A stretch of 64,000 nt of DNA from Streptomyces sp. MH60 (GTDB taxonomy: Bacteria > Actinomycetota > Actinomycetes > Streptomycetales > Streptomycetaceae). Under the pieces are notes generated by a model. The model ran no database searches. It was not told where the DNA came from and saw only the letters and a list, made by a program, of their open reading frames with translations. The position numbers and the translations under genes are program-made. This document shows positions 25,628 to 38,760 of this stretch, one piece after another. The stretch covers positions 1-64,000 of the forward strand of contig NZ_MULI01000004.1 in the NCBI RefSeq assembly GCF_002939385.1, in the 5' to 3' direction. Each line of letters starts with the position of its first letter. Within the stretch, counting starts at the first letter, position 1.

Positions 25628-26518
25628 ATGTCTCACAAGCATGTCCCGCTCAAGGCCCGGAAGGTGTCCTTCGCCTGGGCGGACACACCGCTGCACTGGG
25701 TGCCGGGGGACCCCTTCACGACCCACACCATCAACGTGCTGCACCTGCTGCTGCCCGCCGGGGAGCGGTGGTTCGTGCACGTCTACCAGCAGGTGCTGCC
25801 GTACATCCGGGACGAGCGGCTGCGCGAGGACGTCATCGGGTTCATCGGGCAGGAGGCGATGCACTCCCAGGCCCACGACGAGGTGCTGCCGCATCTGCGG
25901 GACCAGGGGCTCGACCCGACGCCGTACACCGCGCAGGTCGACTGGCTCTTCGAGAAGCTGCTCGGCGACCGCACCCTGCCGCCGGGGCGCCCGCGCCGCT
26001 GGTGGCTGCTGGAGCGGGTGGCGCTGATCGCGGCGATCGAGCACTACACGGCCTTCCTCGGCGACTGGGTCCTCAACGCGGACGCGCTGGACCGGCGGGG
26101 CGCCGATCCGACCATGCTGGACCTGCTGCGCTGGCACGGCGCCGAGGAGGTCGAGCACCGCTCCGTCGCCTTCGACCTCTTCCAGCATGTGGACGGGGAC
26201 TACGCGCGGCGGGTGCGGACCTGGGCGACGGCGTTCACCGCGCTGGTGTTCCTGTGGCAGCGCGGGACCAGGTTCTTCATGGCGAACGACCCGACGCTCG
26301 TCGACGGCCGGGCCACGTTCCGGGACTTCCACCGGCGCGGCCGGCAGGGCCTGCTGCCCTCGACCGGCGCGATCACCCGGTCCATACCCGGCTATCTGAG
26401 CCGCTCGTACCACCCGTCCAAGGAGTGCTCCACCGAGCAGGCCGTCGCCTACCTCGCCGGCTCCCCCGCCGCCGTGGCCGCCGTGACCGCCGAGAAGTCC
26501 CGGGAGAGTGCCGCATGA
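25628..26518 (+). CDS. Metal-dependent hydrolase family protein (probable diiron, ferritin-like)
   Basis: 296 residues, PF10118-type. The sequence carries paired E-x-x-H motifs: GQEAMHSQAHDE (about residue 75) and AEEVEHRSVAFD (about 174), with IEHYTA (about 136) between. That is the ligand pattern of a four-helix diiron carboxylate protein rather than a classical hydrolase. It is all-helical, with several hydrophobic stretches (LHLLLPAGERW, FTALVFLW). The stop overlaps the start of a ferredoxin reductase, so the two are translationally coupled and probably act as oxygenase plus electron donor. The substrate is unknown. Confidence 0.75.
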   Translation: MSHKHVPLKARKVSFAWADTPLHWVPGDPFTTHTINVLHLLLPAGERWFVHVYQQVLPYIRDERLREDVIGFIGQEAMHSQAHDEVLPHLRDQGLDPTPYTAQVDWLFEKLLGDRTLPPGRPRRWWLLERVALIAAIEHYTAFLGDWVLNADALDRRGADPTMLDLLRWHGAEEVEHRSVAFDLFQHVDGDYARRVRTWATAFTALVFLWQRGTRFFMANDPTLVDGRATFRDFHRRGRQGLLPSTGAITRSIPGYLSRSYHPSKECSTEQAVAYLAGSPAAVAAVTAEKSRESAA

Positions 26519-27591
26519 GGCCGGATCCGAAGCCGGTGACGGCTCTGCTCCTCGCGGCCGGTACGGCCGGTGCCGCGCTCGTCGTCCGCGGGGCGCTGCG
26601 GCGCCGGGTCCAGGGCTCGCCGCTGTGGCCGCTGCCCGCGCTGGACCCGCCGGTCTCGGGGCGGCCCCGCTCCCGCGCGCTGACCCTGCTGGTGACCGCG
26701 CACGAGCGGCTGGCCGACGGGGTGGTGCGGCTGCGCCTGGAGGGGACCGACCTGCCGCGCTGGGAGCCGGGCGCCCACCTGGACCTGGTGCTGCCCTCGG
26801 GTCTCGTACGGCAGTACTCGCTGTGCGGCGACCCGGAGGAGACCTCGTCGTACACCGTGGCCGCGCGGCTGGTCGAGGACGGGCGGGGCGGCTCGCGCGA
26901 GGTGCACGAGCAGGTGCAGGAGGGGACGGAACTGGAGGTGCGCGGGCCGCGCAACCGCTTCCCGCTGGTCGAGGCGCCCGCCTACGCGTTCGTCGCCGGG
27001 GGCATCGGCATCACACCCGTGCTGCCGATGCTGCGGGCGCTGCCGGAGGGCACCGAGTGGCGGCTGCTGTACGGCGGGCGGACGCGGGCGTCGATGCCGT
27101 TCCTGGAGGAGATCGAGAAGCTGGACGCGGACGGCGGGCGGGTCGCCGTCGTCGCCGAGGACGAGGCCGGGCGGCCCGATCTCGACGCCTTCCTGGCGGA
27201 CCTGCCCGAGGGCGCGGCCGTGTACTGCTGCGGCCCGGAGGGCCTGATGGCGGCCGTCACCGAACGCCTCCCGGCGGGCGCCGCACTGCACCTGGAGCGG
27301 TTCGCGCCGCGTACGACGGCCGACGGCGACGGGGAGTTCGAGGTGGAGCTGCGCCGCAGCGGGCGCACGCTGACCGTGCCCGGCGACTCCTCGGTGCTGG
27401 CCGCCGTGCGCGCCGAGCTGCCGAACACGCCGTACTCCTGCGAGCAGGGCTGGTGCGGGACCTGCCAACAGAAGGTGCTGGAGGGCGAGATCGATCACCG
27501 GGACGAGCTGCTGACCGACTCGGAACGCGGCGACTCGATGCTCATCTGTGTCTCCCGGTGCCGCGGTGTGCGGCTCGTGCTCGACATGTGA
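26515..27591 (+). CDS. Ferredoxin reductase with C-terminal 2Fe-2S domain
   Basis: 358 residues, ATG overlapping the previous TGA (ATGA). A hydrophobic N-terminal segment (VTALLLAAGTAGAALVV) may anchor it. The flavin domain has RQYSLCGDPEE (flavin-binding RxYSL), the NAD domain GGIGITPVLPMLRAL and YCCGPEGLM. The C-terminal plant-type ferredoxin domain has CEQGWCGTC plus a later cysteine (LICVSRC). The order flavin-NAD-2Fe2S matches phthalate dioxygenase reductase. It should pass electrons from NAD(P)H to the preceding diiron-type protein. Confidence 0.92.
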   Translation: MRPDPKPVTALLLAAGTAGAALVVRGALRRRVQGSPLWPLPALDPPVSGRPRSRALTLLVTAHERLADGVVRLRLEGTDLPRWEPGAHLDLVLPSGLVRQYSLCGDPEETSSYTVAARLVEDGRGGSREVHEQVQEGTELEVRGPRNRFPLVEAPAYAFVAGGIGITPVLPMLRALPEGTEWRLLYGGRTRASMPFLEEIEKLDADGGRVAVVAEDEAGRPDLDAFLADLPEGAAVYCCGPEGLMAAVTERLPAGAALHLERFAPRTTADGDGEFEVELRRSGRTLTVPGDSSVLAAVRAELPNTPYSCEQGWCGTCQQKVLEGEIDHRDELLTDSERGDSMLICVSRCRGVRLVLDM

Positions 27592-27605
27592 ACGCCGATG
27601 CCCGG

Positions 27606-27626
27606 TCCGGCCCGTTCGGGGCCGGA
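27606..27626 (+). terminator. Hairpin after the reductase gene
   Basis: TCCGGCCC (27606-27613) and GGGCCGGA (27619-27626) form an 8-bp stem with a 5-base loop. It lies 14 bp after the reductase stop and 21 bp before the TetR start, so transcription into the tetR-type gene may be reduced but not excluded. Confidence 0.5.
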
Positions 27627-27647
27627 TTCGATCGGTAAGGTGTTCGT

Positions 27648-28337
27648 ATGACTACCGGGGTGCGCCGCAGAATGGGCGTCGAGGAGCGGCGGCAGCAGTT
27701 GATCGGCGTCGCGCTCGATCTGTTCAGCCGCCGCTCGCCCGACGAGGTCTCCATCGACGAGATAGCGTCGGCCGCGGGCATCTCGCGCCCGCTGGTCTAC
27801 CACTACTTCCCCGGCAAACTCAGCCTGTACGAGGCCGCGTTGCAGCGTGCCTCGGACGACCTGGCGGCCCGGTTCGTGGAGCCGCGCGAGGGCCCGCTGG
27901 GCGCGCGGCTGCTGCGCGTGATGGGACGCTACTTCGCCTTCGTCGACGAGCACGGCCCGGGTTTCTCGGCCCTGATGCGCGGCGGCCCGGCCGTCGGCTC
28001 CTCGACGACCAACGCACTCGTGGACTCCGTACGGCAGGCCGCGTATGTCCAGATCCTTTCGCACCTGGACGTCACCGAGCCGCCCGCGCGGCTGGAACTG
28101 GTCGTCCGCTCCTGGATCTCGCTCGCGGAGTCGACGGCGCTGCTCTGGCTGGACGGGCGCCGCATCCCGCGCGCGGAACTGGAGGCGCAGCTCGTGCACG
28201 ACTTCGCCGCGCTGCTGGCGGTGAGCGCCGCCTACGACGAGGAGATGGGCGCCCTCCTGCGCCGCGTCATCGCGGAGGAGCCGGCCGACGGCCCCTTCGG
28301 GGACCTGGTCGGCCGGCTGATCACCCTGGCCGGTTAG
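27648..28337 (+). CDS. TetR family transcriptional regulator
   Basis: 229 residues. The N-terminal helix-turn-helix is VSIDEIASAAGISRPLVYHY (TetR recognition helix), followed by FPGKLSLYEAAL. The ligand domain occupies the rest, with LELVVRSWISLAESTALLWL. It is the third gene of the diiron protein-reductase group, in the same direction and 56 bp downstream, and is the likely regulator of that unit. The ligand is unknown. Confidence 0.9.
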   Translation: MTTGVRRRMGVEERRQQLIGVALDLFSRRSPDEVSIDEIASAAGISRPLVYHYFPGKLSLYEAALQRASDDLAARFVEPREGPLGARLLRVMGRYFAFVDEHGPGFSALMRGGPAVGSSTTNALVDSVRQAAYVQILSHLDVTEPPARLELVVRSWISLAESTALLWLDGRRIPRAELEAQLVHDFAALLAVSAAYDEEMGALLRRVIAEEPADGPFGDLVGRLITLAG

Positions 28338-28340
28338 GAC

Positions 28341-28697
28341 CTAGCTCTCGAACTTCCGGTACGACGGGTCCAGGTCGCGGACCTCGGCGGAGGCGTGCAG
28401 CGCGAGGCCGTCGCCCGGCTTGGCGTACTGCCGCAGCAGTTCCAGCACGGCCTCGGTCAGCCGCACCTTGGTCTCGTCGGTGCGCCCGGCGAGCAGCCCG
28501 AGCGTGACGTGCACGACGGCGTGCCCCTCGGCGTCCGGGCCGACCACGGTGTCCTGGGTGCGGCGGAACTGCGTCTTGCAGGCCGGCGGCTTCGCGGCCG
28601 CGATCTCGACGACCGCCTCGTGCAGGGCCCGCGCGAAGGCGGGCCGGTCGAAGTCGTCGGCGAGCCGGTCGGAGTAGTCGACGGTGATCTGCGGCAT
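28341..28697 (-). CDS. 5-carboxymethyl-2-hydroxymuconate isomerase-like tautomerase
   Basis: 118 residues, ATG at 28697. The residue after Met is proline (MPQITVDYSDRLADDFD), the catalytic N-terminal proline of the tautomerase superfamily. The CHMI family pattern continues with KTQFRRTQDTVVG and VHVTLGLLAGRTDETK. The E. coli enzyme acts in homoprotocatechuate breakdown, but no other genes of that pathway are near, so the true substrate is open. It is convergent with the TetR gene, with only 3 bp between. Confidence 0.75.
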   Translation of the reverse strand: MPQITVDYSDRLADDFDRPAFARALHEAVVEIAAAKPPACKTQFRRTQDTVVGPDAEGHAVVHVTLGLLAGRTDETKVRLTEAVLELLRQYAKPGDGLALHASAEVRDLDPSYRKFES

Positions 28698-28752
28698 GAG
28701 CCCTCCCGTTGCGTCAACAGCAGGGCTCACCCTAACCGCAGTCCCCCCGCCC

Positions 28753-34167
<5,415 letters not shown>

Positions 34168-34227
34168 AGGCGTGAGCTCCTTGCGAGTACGGCTCGTTGG
34201 GTCCGACCCCGGCGAGACCGTAGCGCT

Positions 34228-34247
34228 GCCGCAAGTCTTGCGGCAAG
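34228..34247 (-). promoter_or_regulatory. MalR-type operator upstream of the amylase-pullulanase gene
   Basis: GCCGCAAG-T-CTTGCGGC (34228-34244) is a perfect palindrome, and it overlaps a second one, CTTGC-G-GCAAG (34237-34247). The same GCAAG/CTTGC half-sites occur in the malE/malR promoter region at 40165-40295, so MalR is the likely binder. It lies about 60-80 bp upstream of the gene start. Confidence 0.75.
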
Positions 34248-34273
34248 AGCCTTGAAAGCATCGGAAAGAACTT

Positions 34274-34834
34274 TCACATCCGTCGGCCGGGCCGCCACTC
34301 GGCGTCCGGAGCGGTGGTCCACAACTCCTCGAAGTCGTGTACCTCACCGCTCGGTTCCATGCCCAGCGACCGGGCGATCCCGGCCGACGCCCGGTGCTCC
34401 GGGTGCACATGGGCCACGAAGCGCGACACTCCCCGCTCGCGCAGCCACAGCGCCATGGTGGCGGCGCCCTCCTTGCCGTAGCCCGCGCCCTGGAAGGCGT
34501 GACCGACGACCCAGGCCAGCTCGGCCTCGACCCGGTCGGGGCCGGGCCGGTGGAGCGTCGCCTGCACCGTGCCGACCAGCCTGCCGTCGGTGTGCCGGCG
34601 CAGCATCCAGTTCAGCCAGCCCTGCCGGCCGTCGGGCGACCGGCCCACGGCCTGCCGCCGGTAGCGCCGCTGCAACTCCTCTTCGGTGGGCGGAGAACCG
34701 CCGATCCACCGGTGCAGACGCACGTCGTCGAGGAAGTCCACCGCTTCACGGGAGTGTGCGACCGTCAGGGGTTCCAGCTGTACGCGGGCTCCCCGCAGCG
34801 GGGCGGGGGCCGGCCAGGGATACGTCTCGGACAT
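34274..34834 (-). CDS. GNAT family acetyltransferase (RimJ/RimL-like)
   Basis: 186 residues. Acetyl-CoA binding motif A is VEAELAWVVGHAFQGAGYGK (Q/R-x-x-G-x-G/A pattern), then EGAATMALWLRERGVSRFV and the downstream HRASAGIARSLGMEPSG, typical of N-acetyltransferases acting on small molecules or proteins. The N-terminus holds LRGARVQLEPLTVAHSREAV. The acceptor is unknown. It lies between the amylase-pullulanase and aglA in the same direction. Confidence 0.85.
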   Translation of the reverse strand: MSETYPWPAPAPLRGARVQLEPLTVAHSREAVDFLDDVRLHRWIGGSPPTEEELQRRYRRQAVGRSPDGRQGWLNWMLRRHTDGRLVGTVQATLHRPGPDRVEAELAWVVGHAFQGAGYGKEGAATMALWLRERGVSRFVAHVHPEHRASAGIARSLGMEPSGEVHDFEELWTTAPDAEWRPGRRM

Positions 34835-34922
34835 GGGGTCTGTCTACCGCACACCGGTCGCCGAGCGCCCGCCACCTGCCCGTCCGGCACGTGGCGGGCC
34901 CTCGGGCGGTCCGGGGGTGGTG

Positions 34923-36605
34923 TCAGGCCCTGGTCCACCACACCGTGGTGTCCGCCGGTACCTTCGCCTCGCCGGCCGCCTCGGTGATCTCACCGCTGGC
35001 CAGCAGGACGCGCCCGTACGCGGGCATCGCCACCGACTCGCCGGTGGTGTTGGCGACGCACACGAAGTCACCGCGCCGGAAGGCGACGACGCCCTCGGGG
35101 GCGCGCAGCCACTCGACCGCGTCCCCCGCGCCGAGGTCGGCGGTGGAGCGGCGGACGGCCAGGGCCTCGCGGTACAGCTCCAGGGTCGAGCCGGGCTCGC
35201 CGGTCTGCGCCTCGACGCTCAGCTCGCCCCAGCCCGCCGGCTGCGGCAGCCAGCTGCCGCCGTCGCCGAAGCCGTACGAGGAGCCCGCACGGGTCCACGG
35301 GATCGGCACCCGGCAGCCGTCGCGGAAGCCGTCCTGGCCGGCGCCGCGGAAGTACGCCGGGTCCTGGCGTACCTCGTCGGGCAGGTCGACGACGTCCGGG
35401 AGGCCCAGCTCCTCACCCTGGTAGACGTAGGCGGAGCCGGGCAGGGCCAGCATCAGGAGGGTCGCGGCGCGGGCCCTGCGCAGGCCCAGTGCGCGGTCGC
35501 CGGCCAGGCGGATCTGGGTGCCGAGGCCCGCCGGGTTGGCGAAGCGGGTGGCGTGCCGGGTCACGTCGTGGTTGGACAGGACCCAGGTGGCGGGGGCCCC
35601 GACCGGGCGCATGGCGTCCAGCGTGCGGTCGATGACCGTGCGCAGCTCCTCGGCGTCCCAGTGGGTGCCCAGGTACTGGAAGTTGAACGCCTGGTGCAGC
35701 TCGTCGGGACGGACGTAGTTCGCCGTGCGCTCGACGGTCGGGGTCCACGCCTCGGCGACGAAGATGCGCTCGCCGCTGTACTCGTCGAGGATCAGCCGCC
35801 ACTGGCGGTAGATGTCGTGGACGCCGTCCTGGTCGAAGAACGGCATGACATCGTTGCCCAGCAGTTTCAGCTGCTCGTGGGATCCCAGGTCGGGCAGGCC
35901 CTCGGCCTTCACCATGCCGTGCGCGACGTCGATGCGGAAGCCGTCCACGCCCATGTCCAGCCAGAACCGCAGGATGGAGCGGAACTCGTCGCCGACGGCC
36001 GGGTGCTCCCAGTTGAAGTCGGGCTGCTCGGGGGCGAACAGGTGCAGATACCACTCCCCCGGCGTGCCGTCGGGCTCGGTGACCCGGGTCCAGGCGGGCC
36101 CGCCGAAGATGGACTCCCAGTCGTTGGGCGGCAGTTCGCCGTTCTTCCCCTTGCCGGCGCGGAAGTGGTAGCGGTCCCGGGAGGGGGAGCCGGGGCCCTC
36201 GGCCAGGGCGCGCTTGAACCACTCGTACTGGTCGGAGGAGTGGTTGGGCACCAGGTCGACGATGATGCGCAGGCCCAGCGCGTGGGCGTCGCGGATCAGC
36301 GCGTCGGCGTCCAGGAGGGTGCCGAACATGGGGTCGACGGCCCGGTAGTCGGCGACGTCGTAGCCGGCGTCGGCCTGCGGGGAGGCGTAGAAGGGGCTGA
36401 GCCACACGGCGTCCACGCCCAGGTCGCGCAGGTACGGCAGGCGGGTGCGGACGCCCTCCAGGTCGCCCATGCCGTCGCCGTTGCTGTCGGCGAAGCTGCG
36501 CGGGTACACCTGGTAGATGACCGCGTCCCGCCACCAGTCGTGGCGCTCGGAGACGGTGGCGACGGCGGAGGTGGGGGCCGGTGCGGCGGAAGGCTGCTGG
36601 CTCAT
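34923..36605 (-). CDS. aglA: Cytoplasmic alpha-glucosidase AglA (GH13)
   Basis: 560 residues, ATG at 36605 after AAGGA. No signal peptide, so it acts in the cytoplasm. GH13 signatures: DAVIYQVYPRSFADSNGDG, IIVDLVPNHSSD, DGFRIDVAHG (nucleophile), IFVAEAW (acid) and VLSNHDVTRH. The oligo-1,6-glucosidase/alpha-glucosidase subfamily is shown by DLVPNHSS and the QVYPRSF start. It hydrolyses imported maltose and maltodextrins. It is downstream of malEFG, separated from malG by 110 bp with a strong hairpin. Confidence 0.94.
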   Translation of the reverse strand: MSQQPSAAPAPTSAVATVSERHDWWRDAVIYQVYPRSFADSNGDGMGDLEGVRTRLPYLRDLGVDAVWLSPFYASPQADAGYDVADYRAVDPMFGTLLDADALIRDAHALGLRIIVDLVPNHSSDQYEWFKRALAEGPGSPSRDRYHFRAGKGKNGELPPNDWESIFGGPAWTRVTEPDGTPGEWYLHLFAPEQPDFNWEHPAVGDEFRSILRFWLDMGVDGFRIDVAHGMVKAEGLPDLGSHEQLKLLGNDVMPFFDQDGVHDIYRQWRLILDEYSGERIFVAEAWTPTVERTANYVRPDELHQAFNFQYLGTHWDAEELRTVIDRTLDAMRPVGAPATWVLSNHDVTRHATRFANPAGLGTQIRLAGDRALGLRRARAATLLMLALPGSAYVYQGEELGLPDVVDLPDEVRQDPAYFRGAGQDGFRDGCRVPIPWTRAGSSYGFGDGGSWLPQPAGWGELSVEAQTGEPGSTLELYREALAVRRSTADLGAGDAVEWLRAPEGVVAFRRGDFVCVANTTGESVAMPAYGRVLLASGEITEAAGEAKVPADTTVWWTRA

Positions 36606-36654
36606 GTCGTCCTTGGTACGTAACGGAGTGGAGGCGTGGTGGCGCGAGAGGCGG

Positions 36655-36694
36655 CCGGCCGCGGTGCAGCGGGGTCGGATGGCACCGCGGCCGG
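36655..36694 (-). terminator. Hairpin between malG and aglA
   Basis: A 13-bp perfect stem, CCGGCCGCGGTGC (36655-36667) and complement (36682-36694), with a 14-base loop, starts 21 bp after the malG stop. It probably reduces readthrough into aglA or protects the mal transcript. Confidence 0.65.
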
Positions 36695-36715
36695 ACGTTT
36701 CGGGTCGGGCGGCGA

Positions 36716-37627
36716 TCAGCCCTTCGTGCCGCCCGCGGTGAGGCCGGTCACCAGGTTCTTCTGCACGAGGTAGAAGAACGCGGAGACGGGTATCGCGACG
36801 AGCACGGCGGTGGCCGCCATCAGGTTGCGCTGCGCGTCGTGCTCGCTGACGAAGCTCTGCAGTCCGACGGCGAAGGTGTACTTCGTGTCGCTCAGCATGA
36901 ACGTCGAGGCGAAGGCGACCTCGCCGAAGGCCGTGATGAAGCTGTAGAAGCCGGCGACCGCGAGGCCCGGCCGGGCCAGCGGCAGGATCAGCCGGAAGAA
37001 GGTGCCGAACGGGCTCAGCCCGTCCACCCGCCCGGCCTCGTCGATCTCGAACGGGATGGTGTCGAAGTAGCCCTTGAGCAGCCAGGCGCAGTACGGCACC
37101 GCGGTGGAGCAGTAGACGAGGATCAGGCCGAAGTAGTTGTCGATGAGCTGGAGCTTCGACAGGATCTGGTACATCGGCACGATCAGGACCGCGATGGGGA
37201 ACATCTGGGTGACCAGCAGGACCCACATGAGCTTCTTGTAGCCCGGGAAGCGCATCCGCGAGACCGCGTAGCCGGTCGTCGCGGCGACCAGCACGCCGAT
37301 GACGGTGGTGCCCAGCGAGACGATCAGCGAACTCTTCAGCCAGTCGAAGAAGTTGGTGTCCTGGAGCACGAACGCGTAGTTGTCGAAGGTCATCTTCGAC
37401 CAGATGCGTCCGGGGTGCAGGTAGTCGTTCTTGTCCGGGCCGAGGGACAGGTAGACCAGCCAGCCGACCGGGAAGAGCGCGACGAGGCTCGCGAGGGTCA
37501 GCACGCCGTGGGAGGCGAACGACGCGGCGCGGCTGCGTTCGCCGCGGCGGCGCACCTTGCGCGGCGGCGCGGCGGGCGCGGTGATCTGCTCGGCGGGGGC
37601 CTGGGTGGGCGCGGTGCTTGTACTCAT
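36716..37627 (-). CDS. malG: Maltose/maltodextrin ABC transporter permease MalG
   Basis: 303 residues, ATG at 37627 after AGGAG. Six membrane segments are visible, from LTLASLVALFPVGWLVYLSL to the C-terminus. The EAA loop that contacts the ATPase is EAGRVDGLSPFGTFFRLILP. It pairs with MalF. There is no ATPase gene beside it; in Streptomyces the shared MsiK protein, encoded elsewhere, energises such sugar transporters. It starts 13 bp after malF stops, in the operon malE-malF-malG. Confidence 0.95.
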   Translation of the reverse strand: MSTSTAPTQAPAEQITAPAAPPRKVRRRGERSRAASFASHGVLTLASLVALFPVGWLVYLSLGPDKNDYLHPGRIWSKMTFDNYAFVLQDTNFFDWLKSSLIVSLGTTVIGVLVAATTGYAVSRMRFPGYKKLMWVLLVTQMFPIAVLIVPMYQILSKLQLIDNYFGLILVYCSTAVPYCAWLLKGYFDTIPFEIDEAGRVDGLSPFGTFFRLILPLARPGLAVAGFYSFITAFGEVAFASTFMLSDTKYTFAVGLQSFVSEHDAQRNLMAATAVLVAIPVSAFFYLVQKNLVTGLTAGGTKG

Positions 37628-37640
37628 GGCGGCTCCTGCC

Positions 37641-38645
37641 TCAGTTCGCGAGCTGCTGCTCATTGCGGTTCAGCCAGCGGCGGTAGAAGGAGGTGAAGAC
37701 GATCAGGATGGCCAGCAGCAGGATGCCGTAGGCCGCGGACTGCGCGAAGTCGCGCGGCTGCTGCCCGAAGCCGAGCTGGTACGCCCAGGTGACGAGGATC
37801 TGCGCGTCGGGGGCGGTGTTGCCGAACAGCAGGAAGATCACGGCGAACTGGTTGAAGGTCCAGATGATGCCGAGCAGGACCACGGTGGAGCTGACGGACC
37901 GCAGACCGGGCAGGGTGACGTAGCGGAAGCGCTGCCAGGCGTTGGCGCCGTCCATCTCGGAGGCCTCGTAGAGGCTGTTGTCGATGGACTGGAGGCCGCC
38001 GAGGAGCGAGACCATCATGAACGGCACACCGCACCAGGTGTTGACCATGATCGCGGAGAAGCGCTGCCAGAAGGTGTCCTCCAGCCACGCCGGCGTCGGC
38101 AGGTGCAGCCAGTCCAGGGCGGAGTTGATGATGCCCTGGTCGGCGAGCATGAAGCGCCAGCCGAAGACGGTGACGAAGGTGGGCACGGCCCAGGGCAGGA
38201 CCAGGATCAGCCGGTAGAAGGTGCGCCCGCGCAGCTTCTGGTTGAGCAGCAGGGCGAGCCCGAGGCCGATGAAGAAGTGCAGGCCGACGCAGACCGCCGT
38301 CCACACGACGGTCCAGATGAAGTGCGACCAGAAGCGGTCGTAGGCCGTCGGGCCCCACAGGATGTCGGCGTAGTTGTCCAGGCCGACGAACTTGTAGGTG
38401 GCCTCGATCTCGTTGACGCCGATGGTGCGCGCGCTGTTGAGGCTGTTGGCGTCGGTGAGGGTGAGGTAGAGGCCGTAGCCCAGCGGGTACAGCACGAGGA
38501 CGCCGATCACGACGGCCACCGGCGCGATCATGGCGTAGGCGTACCAGTGCTTCTGGTAGCCGTCTTTCAGACGGCGGCCGAGGCCGGGCCGCGGGGTGCG
38601 GTCACCGCGGCGCTTGCCGGTCGCGCGGTCGATGGCGACTGTCAT
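37641..38645 (-). CDS. malF: Maltose/maltodextrin ABC transporter permease MalF
   Basis: 334 residues. A cytosolic N-terminus is followed by the first membrane segment (AYAMIAPVAVVIGVLVLYPL), and there are six in total. The EAA-like motif is EASEMDGANAWQRFRYVTLPGL-type, shorter quoted as EASEMDGANAWQRF. It forms the channel with MalG. It is the middle gene of the operon; the gap to malE contains a strong hairpin at 38713-38752. Confidence 0.95.
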   Translation of the reverse strand: MTVAIDRATGKRRGDRTPRPGLGRRLKDGYQKHWYAYAMIAPVAVVIGVLVLYPLGYGLYLTLTDANSLNSARTIGVNEIEATYKFVGLDNYADILWGPTAYDRFWSHFIWTVVWTAVCVGLHFFIGLGLALLLNQKLRGRTFYRLILVLPWAVPTFVTVFGWRFMLADQGIINSALDWLHLPTPAWLEDTFWQRFSAIMVNTWCGVPFMMVSLLGGLQSIDNSLYEASEMDGANAWQRFRYVTLPGLRSVSSTVVLLGIIWTFNQFAVIFLLFGNTAPDAQILVTWAYQLGFGQQPRDFAQSAAYGILLLAILIVFTSFYRRWLNRNEQQLAN

Positions 38646-38712
38646 GGTTCGACACCTTCGGGAGCATCGGGAAGGTCAGGGGTGAGCGGTCGGGGCGGGG
38701 CGCACGGCCGGT

Positions 38713-38752
38713 GACCGCCGGGCCCCTCCCCCGGTGCGGGGGCCCGGCGGTC
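38713..38752 (-). terminator. Intercistronic hairpin between malE and malF
   Basis: A perfect 14-bp GC-rich stem (38713-38726 and 38739-38752) with a 12-base loop starts 8 bp after the malE stop. Such a structure between a binding-protein gene and its permease genes usually lowers downstream expression or stabilises the upstream mRNA, giving excess MalE. Confidence 0.75.
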
Positions 38753-38760
38753 GGGTGGAC

